The notes: generated by a model from the letters alone, not told the origin. A stretch of 64,000 nt of DNA from Rhizobium leguminosarum (GCF_017876795.1 NZ_JAGIOR010000001.1:1700501-1764500); one strand, 5' to 3'; shown: positions 1 through 9,471, numbered from the stretch's first letter. Program-made: numbers and translations.

Positions 1-678
1 GCGCGAGCAGATATCCGCGACGACGCCGAGATCGTGCGAGATGAGAATCATCGCCAGCCCGGTCTTGCGGTTGAGTTCCTTGAGCAATTCAAGAATGCGG
101 GCCTGCACGGTGACGTCGAGAGCGGTCGTCGGCTCGTCGGCGATCAAAAGCTTCGGCTGGCAGCCGATGGCGGCAGCAATCATCGCCCGCTGCTTCATGC
201 CGCCGGAGAATTCGTGCGGATAGGAGCGCGCACACTTTTCCGGTTCGCGGATACCGACATGCTCCAGCAGCTTGACCGCGCGCTGCAGGCCTTCGCGCTT
301 GCCGATGCCGAGATGCCGGATCATCGGCGCCGCGACCTGTTGGCCGATGCGGCGTAGCGGATCCTGATGTGACGCTGGGTTCTGGAAGATCATGCCAATG
401 TCGCGGCCGCGAATGGCGCAAAGTTCGTCCTCGCCGAGCGCCAGCAGGTCGCGCCCATCGAGCTTCACCGCGCCCTCAGCGCGGGCCGCAGCGGCCAGCA
501 ACCGCATCACGGCGCGGCAGGTCACGGATTTGCCCGAGCCGCTTTCGCCGACGATGCCGAGGATTTCGCCGGGCTGGAGCGTGAACGACACGTTCTTCAC
601 CGCCGCGAAACCACCGAAGCTGACGGAGAGATCCTTGACCTCAAGCAGCGGCGGCTTGACCGCTTCCAGCCCGCTCAT
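1..678 (-). CDS. Peptide-type ABC transporter ATP-binding protein (DppD/OppD-like), 3' end outside window
   Basis: ATPase subunit that powers uptake of a peptide-like solute at the inner membrane. The frame starts at ATG 678 (MSGLEAVKPP) and stays open to the left edge, so the C-terminus is missing. Visible motifs are the Walker A GESGSGKS, the ABC signature FSGGMKQR, and the Walker B LLIADEPTTALD followed by the switch region ISHDLGVV. The start codon overlaps the stop of the upstream permease by 4 bp (ATGA), so translation is probably coupled. The oligopeptide/dipeptide/nickel ATPase family is clear; the substrate is not. DppD-type proteins normally end in a C-terminal extension that cannot be checked here. 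Confidence 0.9.
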   Translation of the reverse strand, partial: MSGLEAVKPPLLEVKDLSVSFGGFAAVKNVSFTLQPGEILGIVGESGSGKSVTCRAVMRLLAAAARAEGAVKLDGRDLLALGEDELCAIRGRDIGMIFQNPASHQDPLRRIGQQVAAPMIRHLGIGKREGLQRAVKLLEHVGIREPEKCARSYPHEFSGGMKQRAMIAAAIGCQPKLLIADEPTTALDVTVQARILELLKELNRKTGLAMILISHDLGVVADICSR

Positions 679-1526
679 GCCGTAACTCCCTTGCGTTGTA
701 GGTGTCCCAATCCGTCGCCGAGCAGAGCAAAACCGAGGCCGAGTGAAATGGCGGCCAATCCCGGAAACAGGCAAATCCACCAGGCCTGCTGGACGAACGC
801 CTGCCCGTCGGCGATCATCACGCCCCATTCGGCGAGCGGCGGCTGCGCGCCCATGCCAAGGAAGCCGAAGCTTGCGCCGGCGAGCATGACGAGTACCGCA
901 TCGCTGACCGCATAGGCGATGACAGGTCCGATGGCATTCGGCAGCACATGATGGCTGAGAATGGCGACCGGCCCATAGCCCAGGCATTTGGCCGCCTGGA
1001 TATATTCGCTTTCGCGGATGGTCAGCACCTGCGCCCGCACCAGCCGCGCATAACTCACCCAGCCGACCAGGGTCAGTGCCAGGATGAAGTTGAGCAGCCC
1101 CGGCCCGAGCACGCCGACAATGGCCAGCACCAGCACGAAGAAGGGGAACGCCACGGTCAGGTCATAGATGCGCATGAACACGTTATCGACCAAGGCGCCG
1201 AAATAGCCGCTCAACAGCCCGATCGTCGTGCCGATCAGGAGGGGCGGAAGCACTCCGGCCACGCAGAGCAGCAGATCGACCCGGCTTGCGAAAAGAACCC
1301 GCGAGAAGACGTCGCGACCGACCTGGTCCGTGCCGAACCAATGGGCGGCACTCGGCGGAGAAAGCATGTTCATGATGTCGATGGCATCGGGATCATAGGG
1401 CGCGATCGGCGAGGCGGCCAGCGCCGTCACCACCCATCCGCCGAGGATGACGAGTGCAATCAGCATGGTAGGCGAGATGTTGCGGACACGCGGCGTGGTT
1501 TGTACCAGAATGGGGCTGTCAGCCAT
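675..1526 (-). CDS. ABC transporter permease, DppC-like
   Basis: Second inner-membrane permease of the peptide-type transporter, 283 aa. The ATG at 1526 (MADSPILVQTTP) is preceded by AGGAG at a good distance; the frame stays open further upstream but that part lies in the neighbouring permease gene. The protein has an N-terminal membrane anchor (about residues 18-38), the DppC-type phrase HWFGTDQVGRDVFSR, several hydrophobic segments, and the permease loop near residues 195-215 (EYIQAAKCLGYG, then HVLPNAIGPVI) that docks on the ATPase. It sits 11 bp after the first permease gene and overlaps the ATPase gene by 4 bp. Substrate unknown. Confidence 0.92.
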   Translation of the reverse strand: MADSPILVQTTPRVRNISPTMLIALVILGGWVVTALAASPIAPYDPDAIDIMNMLSPPSAAHWFGTDQVGRDVFSRVLFASRVDLLLCVAGVLPPLLIGTTIGLLSGYFGALVDNVFMRIYDLTVAFPFFVLVLAIVGVLGPGLLNFILALTLVGWVSYARLVRAQVLTIRESEYIQAAKCLGYGPVAILSHHVLPNAIGPVIAYAVSDAVLVMLAGASFGFLGMGAQPPLAEWGVMIADGQAFVQQAWWICLFPGLAAISLGLGFALLGDGLGHLQRKGVTA

Positions 1527-1537
1527 GGGCGATCTCC

Positions 1538-2476
1538 TCAGAGCCGGACGCGCGGATCGATGAAAGCGGTGAGCAGGTCCACCATCAGCGTGATCAGGAC
1601 GGTCGAGACCGCGAAGATCAGCGTCAGGCCTTGCACGACGTAGTAGTCGCGCCCGAGCAGCGCGTTGACCATCAACGTGCCGAGGCCCGGTACCGCATAG
1701 ACGGTCTCGACGATGACGGCGCCGCCGATCATGAAGGCCACCATGACGCCGAGCAGGTTGAGTGTCGGCAACACGGCGTTCGGCAACATGGTCTGCCAGA
1801 AGATCTGACGTTCCGTCGCGCCCTGGGCCCGTGCGGCGGTGACGAAGTCGGCCGTCGTCTTTTCGATGAGCGCGGCGCGCAGGCTCTGCGTCAGAACAGG
1901 CACCAGCCAGATGGCCGTCGAGAGCGCCGGCAGGAAGAGGTGATGGAGATGGCCGGTGAACGCGGAGCCATAACCCGAGACGGGGAACCAGCCGAGGCTG
2001 ACGCCGAAGAAGCGCGACATCATGATGCCCAGCCAGAACACCGGGATGGTGAGGCCGGCAATCCCGACCAGGCGAATGATCTGGTCGGCGATGCCACCGG
2101 GACGGCGAGCACCGAGGATGGCGAGAACAACTGACGGCGGGATAGCGAGGCACAGCACGTAGCCGGTCAGAAACAGAGTCGGCCACATGAACTGCTCGAT
2201 AAGCTGGCTCACCGGCCGCTGAAAGCGCAACGACAGGCCGATATCGCCCGAAACGAGGTTGGCGAGATAAGTCAGGAACTGACGCCAAAGCGGCAGATCG
2301 AGCCCATATTGCGAACGGATCGCCGCGATTGTCTCGGGGCTCGCCCTATCGCCGGCCAGAAGCCGCGCGGGATCGCCCGGGGCCATGTGGACCAAGAGAA
2401 ACGTCACGAGGCTGATGCCCACGAGCACGCCGATCAATTGCAGCAGGCGCCGCGCAATGAGGTGCAGAAGGGACAA
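1538..2476 (-). CDS. ABC transporter permease, DppB-like
   Basis: First inner-membrane permease of the same transporter, 312 aa. The N-terminus (IARRLLQLIGVLVGISLVTF) is the typical first membrane helix of DppB/OppB proteins, followed by the conserved periplasmic phrase MAPGDPARLLAG. The EAA-like loop is at about residues 205-230 (DFVTAARAQGATERQIFWQ, then MLPNAVLPTLN), and the C-terminal part has the family phrase VYAVPGLGTLMVNALLGRDY. It lies 64 bp after the binding-protein gene, with a GC-rich hairpin between them, and is followed by the DppC-like permease. The order binding protein, permease, permease, ATPase is standard for this family. Confidence 0.93.
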   Translation of the reverse strand: MSLLHLIARRLLQLIGVLVGISLVTFLLVHMAPGDPARLLAGDRASPETIAAIRSQYGLDLPLWRQFLTYLANLVSGDIGLSLRFQRPVSQLIEQFMWPTLFLTGYVLCLAIPPSVVLAILGARRPGGIADQIIRLVGIAGLTIPVFWLGIMMSRFFGVSLGWFPVSGYGSAFTGHLHHLFLPALSTAIWLVPVLTQSLRAALIEKTTADFVTAARAQGATERQIFWQTMLPNAVLPTLNLLGVMVAFMIGGAVIVETVYAVPGLGTLMVNALLGRDYYVVQGLTLIFAVSTVLITLMVDLLTAFIDPRVRL

Positions 2477-2500
2477 ATTCTGTTCTCCGGTTCGAGTATC

Positions 2501-2533
2501 AAGGGCGCGCCCCCCGCTTTCGGGGCGCGCTTG
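2501..2533 (-). terminator. Intercistronic GC-rich hairpin (attenuator-like)
   Basis: A 9-bp perfect stem (GCGCGCCCC at 2505-2513 paired with GGGGCGCGC at 2522-2530) lies between the binding-protein gene and the first permease gene. There is no long T-run, so it is more likely a partial terminator or an mRNA-stabilising structure that keeps binding-protein levels above permease levels, which is common in ABC operons. That role is inferred. Confidence 0.6.
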
Positions 2534-2540
2534 AGGCGGT

Positions 2541-4088
2541 TCATTGGCCGATGGACGTCTCTTCGAGGGTCCATTGCAACGAAGGGGTCAGCTTGAGACC
2601 TTGAAGACGCTTGGAATAGGCGACCGCATTCGGCGCGTAATAGAGGGGGATCTGCGCAACCTCTTCCGTGGTGATTTTCTGGATTTCCTTATAGATCTCC
2701 GCGCGCTTAGCCAGATCAGCCTCTTTTGTGCCCTTCTCAACGAGCGCGTCCACCTTCCGGTTCGTATAGAAGGTGTTGTAGGAGTTGGAACCGCAGCTGC
2801 CGCATACCGCCCACCGCACGGCGAGATCGGGATCGGGCGTCTCGTTGTACCACCAGTTGGCCGCAGCGTCGTAGTCGCCCTTGCCGGTGGCATCCCACCA
2901 GGCGCCGCCATCGACATTGACGATGACGGGCTTGAGGCCAATGGCCTGCCATTGCGCCTGGATCAGCAGCGCAGTCTGCTGCGCCGGCGCATCGGCGGTT
3001 GCCAGGATTTTCACCTCGTGTCCCACCATACCGGATTCCGCCAGCAGCTCCTTTGCCTTGGCAGGATCGTAGGGGATACCAGGATAATCTTTGTCATGGA
3101 AATCGACACTGCCCGGCAGAGTGGTGTTTGCCGGCTCGGCATAACCGCGCGTGATGGCCTTGGCCATCGCCTTGTTGTCGACGGCCATTCCGGCCGCCAG
3201 CCGGGCCTTGAGACTGGAGAAGGGCTCGCGCTTATGGTTGAGCAGGGTCATGTAGATAGTGGTAGAGGGCTCGAGCTGCATATCGATCTTATCGACGGTC
3301 TTCAGCTCGTCGATCTGCGCCCACGGCACCGCCCGCACGGCATCGATCTCGCCGGCCTTTAACATGGCGATGCGGGTTTCGGGGGAGGCAACCTCGATCA
3401 GCTCGACCGTCGCGTCCGACTTCGGATAGCCCTTGCGCCAGTAATGCGGGTTGAGTTCGAGGATGAGCCTCTCATTCGGTTTCCACTGTTTTACCTCGTA
3501 GGGACCGGATGTGACCGGAACGGTGGCGAAGGCTTCTTCCTCGCCCCGCTTTTCGACATCGGCCTTGGAGACGATGCCCATGTTCCATATCTCCGCATTT
3601 CCGAGGAACGGCGCGAAGGCCGACTTAAGCGTGACCACCACCGTCTTAGGATCAGCTGCTAACACCGCTTCCACCGCACCAAGTGGCGCCGGATAAGCCG
3701 ACTTCTTGTTGCTCCGGATGCGTTCCAGACTGAAGGCCACGTCGTCGGCCGTTATCGGCGAGCCGTCCGAGAACTGCGCGTCACGCAGACGGAACGTGTA
3801 GGTCTTGCCGTCCTCGGAAATATCCCATTTCTCAGCCAACCCCGGCTCCAGCGCACCGGTCTCCGAATTGCGCCGCAGCAAGCGCGAATAGAGTTGGCCG
3901 TAGGTTTCGATGTTGCCCGCAGCCGCCGAACGCATCGGGTCGAGTGTCGTCGTCGGGTAGGGGGAGACGACACGAATGACATCGTTGGCAAAGGCTGGAA
4001 CGGCCCAACACAAACCCATCGCGACTAGGGTAGCCCGGCGCAACACCACTCCCGCAACCCGCGTGCGGGATCCGCTTAAGGAATTCAT
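2541..4088 (-). CDS. Extracellular solute-binding protein, family 5 (peptide type)
   Basis: Periplasmic substrate-binding protein of the ABC operon, 515 aa. Residues 1-34 form a signal peptide with a basic N-region, a hydrophobic core around residues 20-32 and a likely cleavage after AFA. The mature protein has family-5 hallmarks: LDPMRSAAAGNIETYGQLYSRL near the start, LAEKWDISEDGKTYTFRLRD, then FSDGSPITADDVAFSLERI. Length and order match DppA/OppA-type proteins. It is the first gene of the operon; a vegetative-type promoter lies about 50-80 bp upstream. The ligand (dipeptide, oligopeptide, opine or nickel complex) cannot be decided from sequence reading. Confidence 0.93.
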   Translation of the reverse strand: MNSLSGSRTRVAGVVLRRATLVAMGLCWAVPAFANDVIRVVSPYPTTTLDPMRSAAAGNIETYGQLYSRLLRRNSETGALEPGLAEKWDISEDGKTYTFRLRDAQFSDGSPITADDVAFSLERIRSNKKSAYPAPLGAVEAVLAADPKTVVVTLKSAFAPFLGNAEIWNMGIVSKADVEKRGEEEAFATVPVTSGPYEVKQWKPNERLILELNPHYWRKGYPKSDATVELIEVASPETRIAMLKAGEIDAVRAVPWAQIDELKTVDKIDMQLEPSTTIYMTLLNHKREPFSSLKARLAAGMAVDNKAMAKAITRGYAEPANTTLPGSVDFHDKDYPGIPYDPAKAKELLAESGMVGHEVKILATADAPAQQTALLIQAQWQAIGLKPVIVNVDGGAWWDATGKGDYDAAANWWYNETPDPDLAVRWAVCGSCGSNSYNTFYTNRKVDALVEKGTKEADLAKRAEIYKEIQKITTEEVAQIPLYYAPNAVAYSKRLQGLKLTPSLQWTLEETSIGQ

Positions 4089-4136
4089 CTTGTTCTCCTC
4101 CCGATAATTCCCTTTTGCCTTTCGGCGTGAGACATA

Positions 4137-4165
4137 ATTTATGTTGCTTTAGTAACCTATGTCAA
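4137..4165 (-). promoter_or_regulatory. Candidate sigma-70 type promoter of the peptide ABC operon
   Basis: On the minus strand TTGACA (4165-4160) is separated by 17 nt from ATAAAT (4142-4137), about 50 bp before the binding-protein start. The surrounding DNA is AT-rich compared with the coding regions. The -35 matches the E. coli consensus; the assignment is by inspection only. Confidence 0.5.
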
Positions 4166-4176
4166 CATGCAAGTTG

Positions 4177-4963
4177 TTAATATAACATAACCCGCCATTG
4201 GAACGCTTGCTCCAGAGGCGGCCTGTGCTTGAGTATGGCGCTTCGGGCATGATCCAGGCCGAAGAACAGACTTTCATTGAGCAACTCGTCGCGCATGCGA
4301 CCGTTGAAACTCTCGACATAGCCGTTCTGCATCGGCTTTCCCGGAGCGATGTAGTGCCATTCGACCTTGTGATCTTTCGACCAGGCGAAGATGGCATTTG
4401 ACGTTAGTTGGGTGCCGTTGTCGGAGACAATCATTCCCGGCTTGCCGCGTCGTTCGATCAGCGTCGTCAGTTCTCGGACGACACGTCGACCAGAGATCGA
4501 TGTGTCCGGGATCGCCGCCAGGCATTCGCGCGTCATCATCGACAATGTTGAGCACGCGGAAGCGTCTGCCGCAGGCAAACTGGTCATGGACGAAGTCCAG
4601 CGACCAGCGGGGATTGGCCTTCGCCTCAACCAGGATCGGCGCACGCGTGCCGACCGCACGCCGCCGGGCTTTGCGCTTGCGAACAGAAAGTCCTTCCTCG
4701 CGATAGAGCCGGTAGATGCGATTGACGCCGGACGGCTCTCCCTCCCGCCGAAGCAGAACGAACAGTCGCCGGTATCCGAAACGCCGTCGCTCGTTGGCGA
4801 GGTCGCGCAGCTTCGCCCGCAATTCTACCTCCGGCGGGCGGCAGGACCGATATCGCACCATCTTCCGATCCGCAGATATAATCTGGCAGGCCCGCCGTTC
4901 CGAAAGACCCATGACGGTCTTCAGATGCGCGACGGCGTCGCGTTTGGCGGCAAGCCCTACCAT
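4177..4963 (-). pseudogene. IS3-family transposase OrfB, frameshifted and truncated
   Basis: DDE transposase half (OrfB) of an IS3-family element. The N-terminal part (4963 down to about 4535) reads MVGLAAKRDAVAHLKTVMGLSER and includes [16 protein letters not shown] and the first catalytic region WSLDFVHDQ. Reading then shifts frame near 4535 and continues through [29 protein letters not shown] and [15 protein letters not shown]. The frame ends at about 4177 in sequence unlike the family's C-terminus, so the 3' end has been lost. Its OrfA partner lies at 6311-6570, separated by an inserted IS1111-type element. Confidence 0.85.
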
Positions 4964-6312
4964 TAATGGGATGGTCCGCCTCGTCCTCCTGCCGCATCAT
5001 GAGGCGGTCAAACCGAAGGAGGTTGCAATGCCACAACGCAATGTGCCGCGGCCTGCGGCTGTCTATGGAATTGATATCGGCAAAAACATCTTCCACGTCG
5101 TCGGCCTCGGAAGCGACGGTGTGGCAGTCCAGAAGGTACGCTTCCGGCGCGACACACTGCTCCAGTTCTTCGAGCGCGCAGCGCCGGCCATCGTGGGGAT
5201 GGAATCGTGCGCCGGATCTCAGTGGATAGCCAGGAAGATACAGGCGCTGGGGCACAAGGTGCGCGCAGTTTGTGAAGCCTTACGTGAAGTCGAACAAGAG
5301 CGACGTCATCGATGCGGAGGCGATCGCTGAGGCCGCCACGCGACCAACGATGCGATTTGCTGCGCTCAAGAGCGAGGAACAGGCCGATCTTCAGGCTTTG
5401 CACAGGGTAAGGGATCAGATGATCGGCACGAGAACGCGCCTGATCAATCAGATGCGGGCTTTCTGCCTCGAATATGGGGTCGCCCTGCGCCAGGGCGCGG
5501 GCCTGTTCAAACTAGACCTGCCGCACGCTGTTGAGGATCAATCCAACGACCTCTCGCCGTCAATGCGTAAGCTGCTTGCAGACTTGTTTGCCGATCTGCG
5601 CCAATTGGAGCAACGCATTGGTGACGTCACACGTGAGATCGAGGCGATTGCCAGTCGAGAGGATGCTGTCCGACGTCTTATGACAATCCCTGGAATTGGA
5701 GCTCTGGGGGCAACAGCACTCCTTGCCGCCATTGGAAGCGGGCGGCAATTCCTGAAAGCCCGCGATCTCGCCGCGTGGCTGGGCCTAGTACCGCGGGAAT
5801 ATTCGACCGGCGGCAAGCAAAAGCTTCTCGGCATCAGCAAGCGGGGAAACCGCTATGTGCGCAAGCTCCTCGTTCATGGAGCTCGATCATGCTTTCGGCA
5901 CCTCGACCGAACGAGAGATCGATTAGGAAACTGGCTGGATGGACTACAGGCCCGAATGCATCCCAACAAAGCTGTCGTCGCACTTGCCGCTAAAATGGCC
6001 CGGATCGTCTGGGTCGTCCTGACCAAGCCTGGAGCACTCTACGAGCGCAGAGACCCTGCATTCACCTGACGCTTCTGGCTCGATTGCAAGGCTCGGGAAT
6101 AGTGATGACGAAACAGTGGATCAACATGCCGTAAGTCCTGTGCAAAAAAGCGGGCTTCGTGCCCGAACCATTTATCGGGAACGGCGTTTGCGGATCTCAT
6201 CATGGCCTGACTGCAACCGCAGCCCACTCGCGAGAGGCCGGAATACATTTATGCATCTGGAATCGTCATTTACGATGTCGCGTACCCTTGCACGGACGAG
6301 GCGGACCATACA
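4964..6312 (+). mobile_element. IS110-family element of the IS1111 type, inserted in an IS3 relic
   Basis: A perfect 16-bp inverted repeat (ATGGTCCGCCTCGTCC at 4971-4986; its complement at 6294-6309) brackets a broken IS110-family transposase. The repeats are subterminal, with about 7 bp outside on the left and about 3 bp on the right, which is characteristic of the IS1111 subgroup. The element separates the two reading frames of the IS3 relic exactly at the OrfA/OrfB junction: joining GCAAAAATG to GTAGGGCTTG across it restores an IS3-like reading. Exact tips are uncertain by a few bases. No target duplication is seen, as expected for this family. Confidence 0.8.
5028..6069 (+). pseudogene. 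IS110-family transposase, frameshifted
   Basis: DEDD-type transposase in two frames. The first part, from ATG 5028 with GGAGG just upstream, reads MPQRNVPRPAAVYGIDIGKN, giving the family's first catalytic Asp, then VGMESCAGSQWIARK. At about 5268 the frame changes; the second part continues PYVKSNKSDVIDAEAIAEA and ends with the C-terminal Transposase_20 region (MTIPGIGALGATALLAAIG, YSTGGKQKLLGISKRGNR). Intact relatives read through this point, so a small deletion seems to have broken the gene. It is probably inactive unless complemented by another copy. Confidence 0.85.
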
Positions 6313-6570
6313 TTTTTGCAAGAAGCTCGCGAATGCTGCTGCGTCCAACATCTGCTCGGCCAGCAGCTTCTTCAGCCTGGCATTCTCATCTTCAAGCGCC
6401 TTCAGCCGCTTCGCCTCAGAGACCTCTATGCCGCCGTATTTGGCTTTCCAGTTATAAAACGTCGCTTCTGAAATCCCGTGCTTGCGGCAGAGATCGGCCG
6501 CCTTTGCACCGGCCTCCTGCTCCTTCAGCACCGCAATAATCTGCTCTTCCCTAAATCTCTGCTTCTTCAT
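6311..6570 (-). pseudogene. IS3-family OrfA (helix-turn-helix), interrupted at its 3' end
   Basis: OrfA of the IS3 relic, starting at ATG 6570 (MKKQRFREEQIIAVLKEQE). It has the HTH_Tnp_1 region (ADLCRKHGISEATFYNWKAKYGG) and the leucine-zipper stretch (SEAKRLKALEDENARLKKLL). Its 3' end runs into the right end of the inserted IS1111-type element, which separates it from OrfB. The element's own outer right end is not obvious; it probably lies within about 60 bp of 6570. Confidence 0.8.
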
Positions 6571-6798
6571 TCGTCCGTCCTTTATGGGCCGGACTCTGAT
6601 CAATTCTGGAGGGAATTCGCAGTGGCAGGTCACCGGGGATCAAGATCGTCGACGGTCATAACTTCCACCGGGGAAACGATGGTAGCGCATGACATAAGGC
6701 ATGAACTTAAAAGCCGATCAGCAAATCAAGGCAGACGGCTCTCGCCGGATGGATACCCCGCGGCCGATGAATCGTGCAAAAAGCAGCACGAAACGCGC

Positions 6799-6845
6799 AT
6801 CCATGATTTGGATAGCACTGATTGCAACAATCGATTTCCATCCTC
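6799..6845 (+). promoter_or_regulatory. nod box upstream of nodM
   Basis: A 47-bp match to the rhizobial nod box on the plus strand. It begins ATCCATGATTTGGATAG and continues to GCAACAATCGATTTCCATC; the conserved ATC...GAT blocks and the CAATCGATTT core are recognisable. It lies 87 bp before nodM with no other gene between. NodD bound here activates transcription in the presence of host flavonoids (established for nod boxes). The 3' part is less perfect than that of the nodA nod box. Confidence 0.85.
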
Positions 6846-6931
6846 CTACCGGATGCGATTAGAAGGTCCTGAAATGCGACAGAAGTGTCGTGTAACGCGC
6901 GATTTTTGGCGCACCGGAAGGAGACAAATTA

Positions 6932-8758
6932 ATGTGTGGGATAGTTGGCATCGTCGGGGGACACCCGGTGTCACAGCGACTGCTCGACGCGCTAAAACGC
7001 CTGGAGTACCGCGGATACGACTCCGCGGGAGTCGCGACGATCTCTGGAGGCACTTTGGAGCGCCGCCGCGCGCAGGGCAAGCTTATCAATCTTGAAATGA
7101 GGCTGAAGGAACTGCCGCTGGATGGTATCATAGGTATCGGTCACACCCGGTGGGCAACGCACGGGGCACCGACAGAACGCAACGCTCACCCGCATATTGT
7201 CGACGGTGTCGCCGTCGTTCATAACGGTATAATCGAAAATTTTGCGGAGCTGAAGGCCGAACTGGAGGAGACCGGCGCGGATTTCGAGACGAGCACAGAT
7301 AGCGAGGTTGTTGCGCATCTCCTAGCAAAATACCGCCGCGACGGTATGAGTGGCCACGGTGCTATGCAAAAGATGCTGAAGCGACTGAGGGGAGCCTTCA
7401 GCCTCGCAATAATTTTCCAGGATGAACCATCAACGATCACGGTGGCACGCAATGGACCACCGCTGGTGATTGGCCACGGCGATGGGGAAATGTTTCTGGG
7501 CTCGGACCCTATCTCACTTGCTCCCTTGACCAACGAAGTCACTTACTTAATCGACGGCGACTGGGGTCTGGTGAGCAGAACAGAAGTCATGATCTTCGAC
7601 AGTGAGGGCAACCCCGTGACGCGTCCACGGTGTGCCTCAATGGCCTTAGCCGACCGAGTGACCAAGGGTGATTATGCCCACTTCATGGAGAAGGAGATTC
7701 ACGAACAGCCCCAGGTTGTAGCTCGTGCTCTTACCCACTACGTCGATATTGCCGGCCGCCGGGTAGCCCCATTGTCAGCTAGAATGGATTTCGCAAACGT
7801 CAGTAGCCTCGTGATCTCCGCGTGCGGCACCGCTTATCTGGCCGGCCTAATTGGCAGGTACTGGTTCGAACGCTACGCACGCCTATCGGTAGAGATCGAT
7901 GTCGCTTCCGAATTCCGCTATCGTGATATCCCACTGCCGCCGCATGCGGCGGCGCTTTTCGTCTCGCAGTCTGGTGAAACCGCCGACACGCTTGCATCGT
8001 TGCGATATTGCAAGGGGAATGGACTGAAGGTCGGCGCCGTCGTCAACACGACCGAATCGACCATTGCCCGCGAAGCGGATGCCATCTTCCCGATCTTCGC
8101 GGGCCCGGAGATCGGGGTCGCCTCCACCAAGGCATTTACTTGCCAGCTCACGGTTCTGGCTGCTCTCGCCCTCGGTGCAGGCAAAGCGCGCGGTAGAATC
8201 TGCGAGGACGAAGAGCGGCAACTCGTCACGAGTTTGATTGAGATGCCGCGCATCATGAGGCAGGTGTTGGAAAACATTCAGCCAAAGATACAACTCCTGT
8301 CGCGAGAACTTTCGGAATTCTCTCACGTCCTCTATCTGGGCCGTGGTACCAGTTTTCCTTTGGCGATGGAAGGCGCCCTGAAGCTCAAGGAAATCTCCTA
8401 CATTAACGCCGGAGGGTATGCGGCGGGTGAACTAAAACACGGGCCGATCGCGCTCGTTGATGAAAACGTGCCCGTCATAATCATCGCGCCACATGATCGG
8501 TTCTTCGACAAGACCGTTTCCAATATGCAGGAGGTGGCCGCGCGTGGCGGCCGAGTTGTTTTCATCACCGATGAGAGGGGAGCTGCCAGTTCCAAACTCG
8601 ATACCCTACAAACGATCGTACTGCCGGATGTCGAGGAGATCGTCGCACCGATGATCTTCTCCCTACCTCTACAGCTGCTTGCCTACCACGCAGCGGTCTT
8701 CAAAGGAACTGATGTTGACCAGCCACGGAATCTAGCCAAATCGGTCACCGTCGAATGA
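6932..8758 (+). CDS. nodM: NodM, glucosamine-6-phosphate synthase (isomerising)
   Basis: Makes glucosamine-6-phosphate from fructose-6-phosphate and glutamine, supplying the sugar for the Nod factor backbone in the cytoplasm. At 608 aa it is full length for GlmS/NodM. After Met comes the catalytic Cys2 (MCGIVGIVGGHP); the class-II amidotransferase domain (about 1-230) shows RYRGYDSAG-like and GIGHTRWATHG motifs. Two SIS sugar-isomerase domains follow (ISACGTAYLAGLIG, SQSGETADT, GRGTSFPLAMEGALKLKE), with the C-terminal PRNLAKSVTVE. GGAAGGAGA precedes the ATG. The nod box and the following nodN identify it as the symbiotic copy rather than housekeeping glmS. Confidence 0.96.
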   Translation: MCGIVGIVGGHPVSQRLLDALKRLEYRGYDSAGVATISGGTLERRRAQGKLINLEMRLKELPLDGIIGIGHTRWATHGAPTERNAHPHIVDGVAVVHNGIIENFAELKAELEETGADFETSTDSEVVAHLLAKYRRDGMSGHGAMQKMLKRLRGAFSLAIIFQDEPSTITVARNGPPLVIGHGDGEMFLGSDPISLAPLTNEVTYLIDGDWGLVSRTEVMIFDSEGNPVTRPRCASMALADRVTKGDYAHFMEKEIHEQPQVVARALTHYVDIAGRRVAPLSARMDFANVSSLVISACGTAYLAGLIGRYWFERYARLSVEIDVASEFRYRDIPLPPHAAALFVSQSGETADTLASLRYCKGNGLKVGAVVNTTESTIAREADAIFPIFAGPEIGVASTKAFTCQLTVLAALALGAGKARGRICEDEERQLVTSLIEMPRIMRQVLENIQPKIQLLSRELSEFSHVLYLGRGTSFPLAMEGALKLKEISYINAGGYAAGELKHGPIALVDENVPVIIIAPHDRFFDKTVSNMQEVAARGGRVVFITDERGAASSKLDTLQTIVLPDVEEIVAPMIFSLPLQLLAYHAAVFKGTDVDQPRNLAKSVTVE

Positions 8759-8838
8759 TCGCGTACCTCTTTATGGCTGCCACGCGGTTCAGAGGGTATA
8801 ATAGCCATCCGGTTGGAAATTAAGGAATGTGAGGCCCC

Positions 8839-9354
8839 ATGGACGTAATTTCGCTCGCTGATGTGTTTTGCCGAGTTGGCCAGGAAGTTGGAAGATCCGA
8901 ATGGATCACCATCGACCAAGCTACAGTCGATCTCTTCGCGGAAGCAACGCATGATCATCAGTTCATCCATGTAAACGCGGAACGCGCTGCGGCAGAAAGC
9001 CCTTTCGGTGGCACCATCGCTCATGGTTTCCTCACGCTCTCACTTTTGTCCGTGATGAATTTCAGCGGTATGCCAAAGATCCGTGAGCAGACAATGGGTC
9101 TCAACTACGGCTTCAACCATGTCCGTTTCATGTCCCCCGTCAAGACTGGCAGCCGAGTGCGCGGTTGCTTCGTGTTGTCCGACTGTCGTCTTCGGGGCGC
9201 AAGCATGCTGGTGACTACCTACGAGGTGACGGTTGAGATAGAAAACGAGAACCGGCCCGCACTCATTGCCAACTGGATCACGATTGTTCAGTTCGATCCT
9301 AAAGATCGGCCGGAAAGCGTTTCTCATCACTCGATCTCAAGCCAGAATAAGTAG
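8839..9354 (+). CDS. nodN: NodN, MaoC-like (R)-hydratase family protein
   Basis: 171-aa hot-dog-fold protein of the MaoC dehydratase family. The hydratase motif is visible: FAEATHDHQFIHVN (Asp and His of the active site), then SPFGGTIAHGFLTLSLL. In R. leguminosarum NodN is needed for full Nod factor production, but its reaction is not settled; action on the acyl chain or its precursors is an inference from the fold. It follows nodM by 80 bp in the same direction and is closed by a strong hairpin terminator at 9441-9471, so nodMN is the whole transcription unit. nodT and nodO, neighbours in some strains, are not found in this window. Confidence 0.93.
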   Translation: MDVISLADVFCRVGQEVGRSEWITIDQATVDLFAEATHDHQFIHVNAERAAAESPFGGTIAHGFLTLSLLSVMNFSGMPKIREQTMGLNYGFNHVRFMSPVKTGSRVRGCFVLSDCRLRGASMLVTTYEVTVEIENENRPALIANWITIVQFDPKDRPESVSHHSISSQNK

Positions 9355-9440
9355 GAAGAATTTCTTGAGCTTCCACGAGGTGATTGAGACCGGTCAGCCA
9401 GCCGTACGCTCCCGAACGGATGCTAGACTTGCTCTCAGCA

Positions 9441-9471
9441 AAAAGGCCGCTAGAAATTCTAGCGGCCTTTT
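9441..9471 (+). terminator. Strong, probably bidirectional terminator after nodN
   Basis: A near-perfect palindrome: AAAAGGCCGCTAGAA at 9441-9455, one central A, and TTCTAGCGGCCTTTT at 9457-9471. The stem ends in a T-run on the plus strand and, read in reverse, also in a T-run, so it should stop transcription from both sides. It ends the nodMN unit. Confidence 0.85.
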
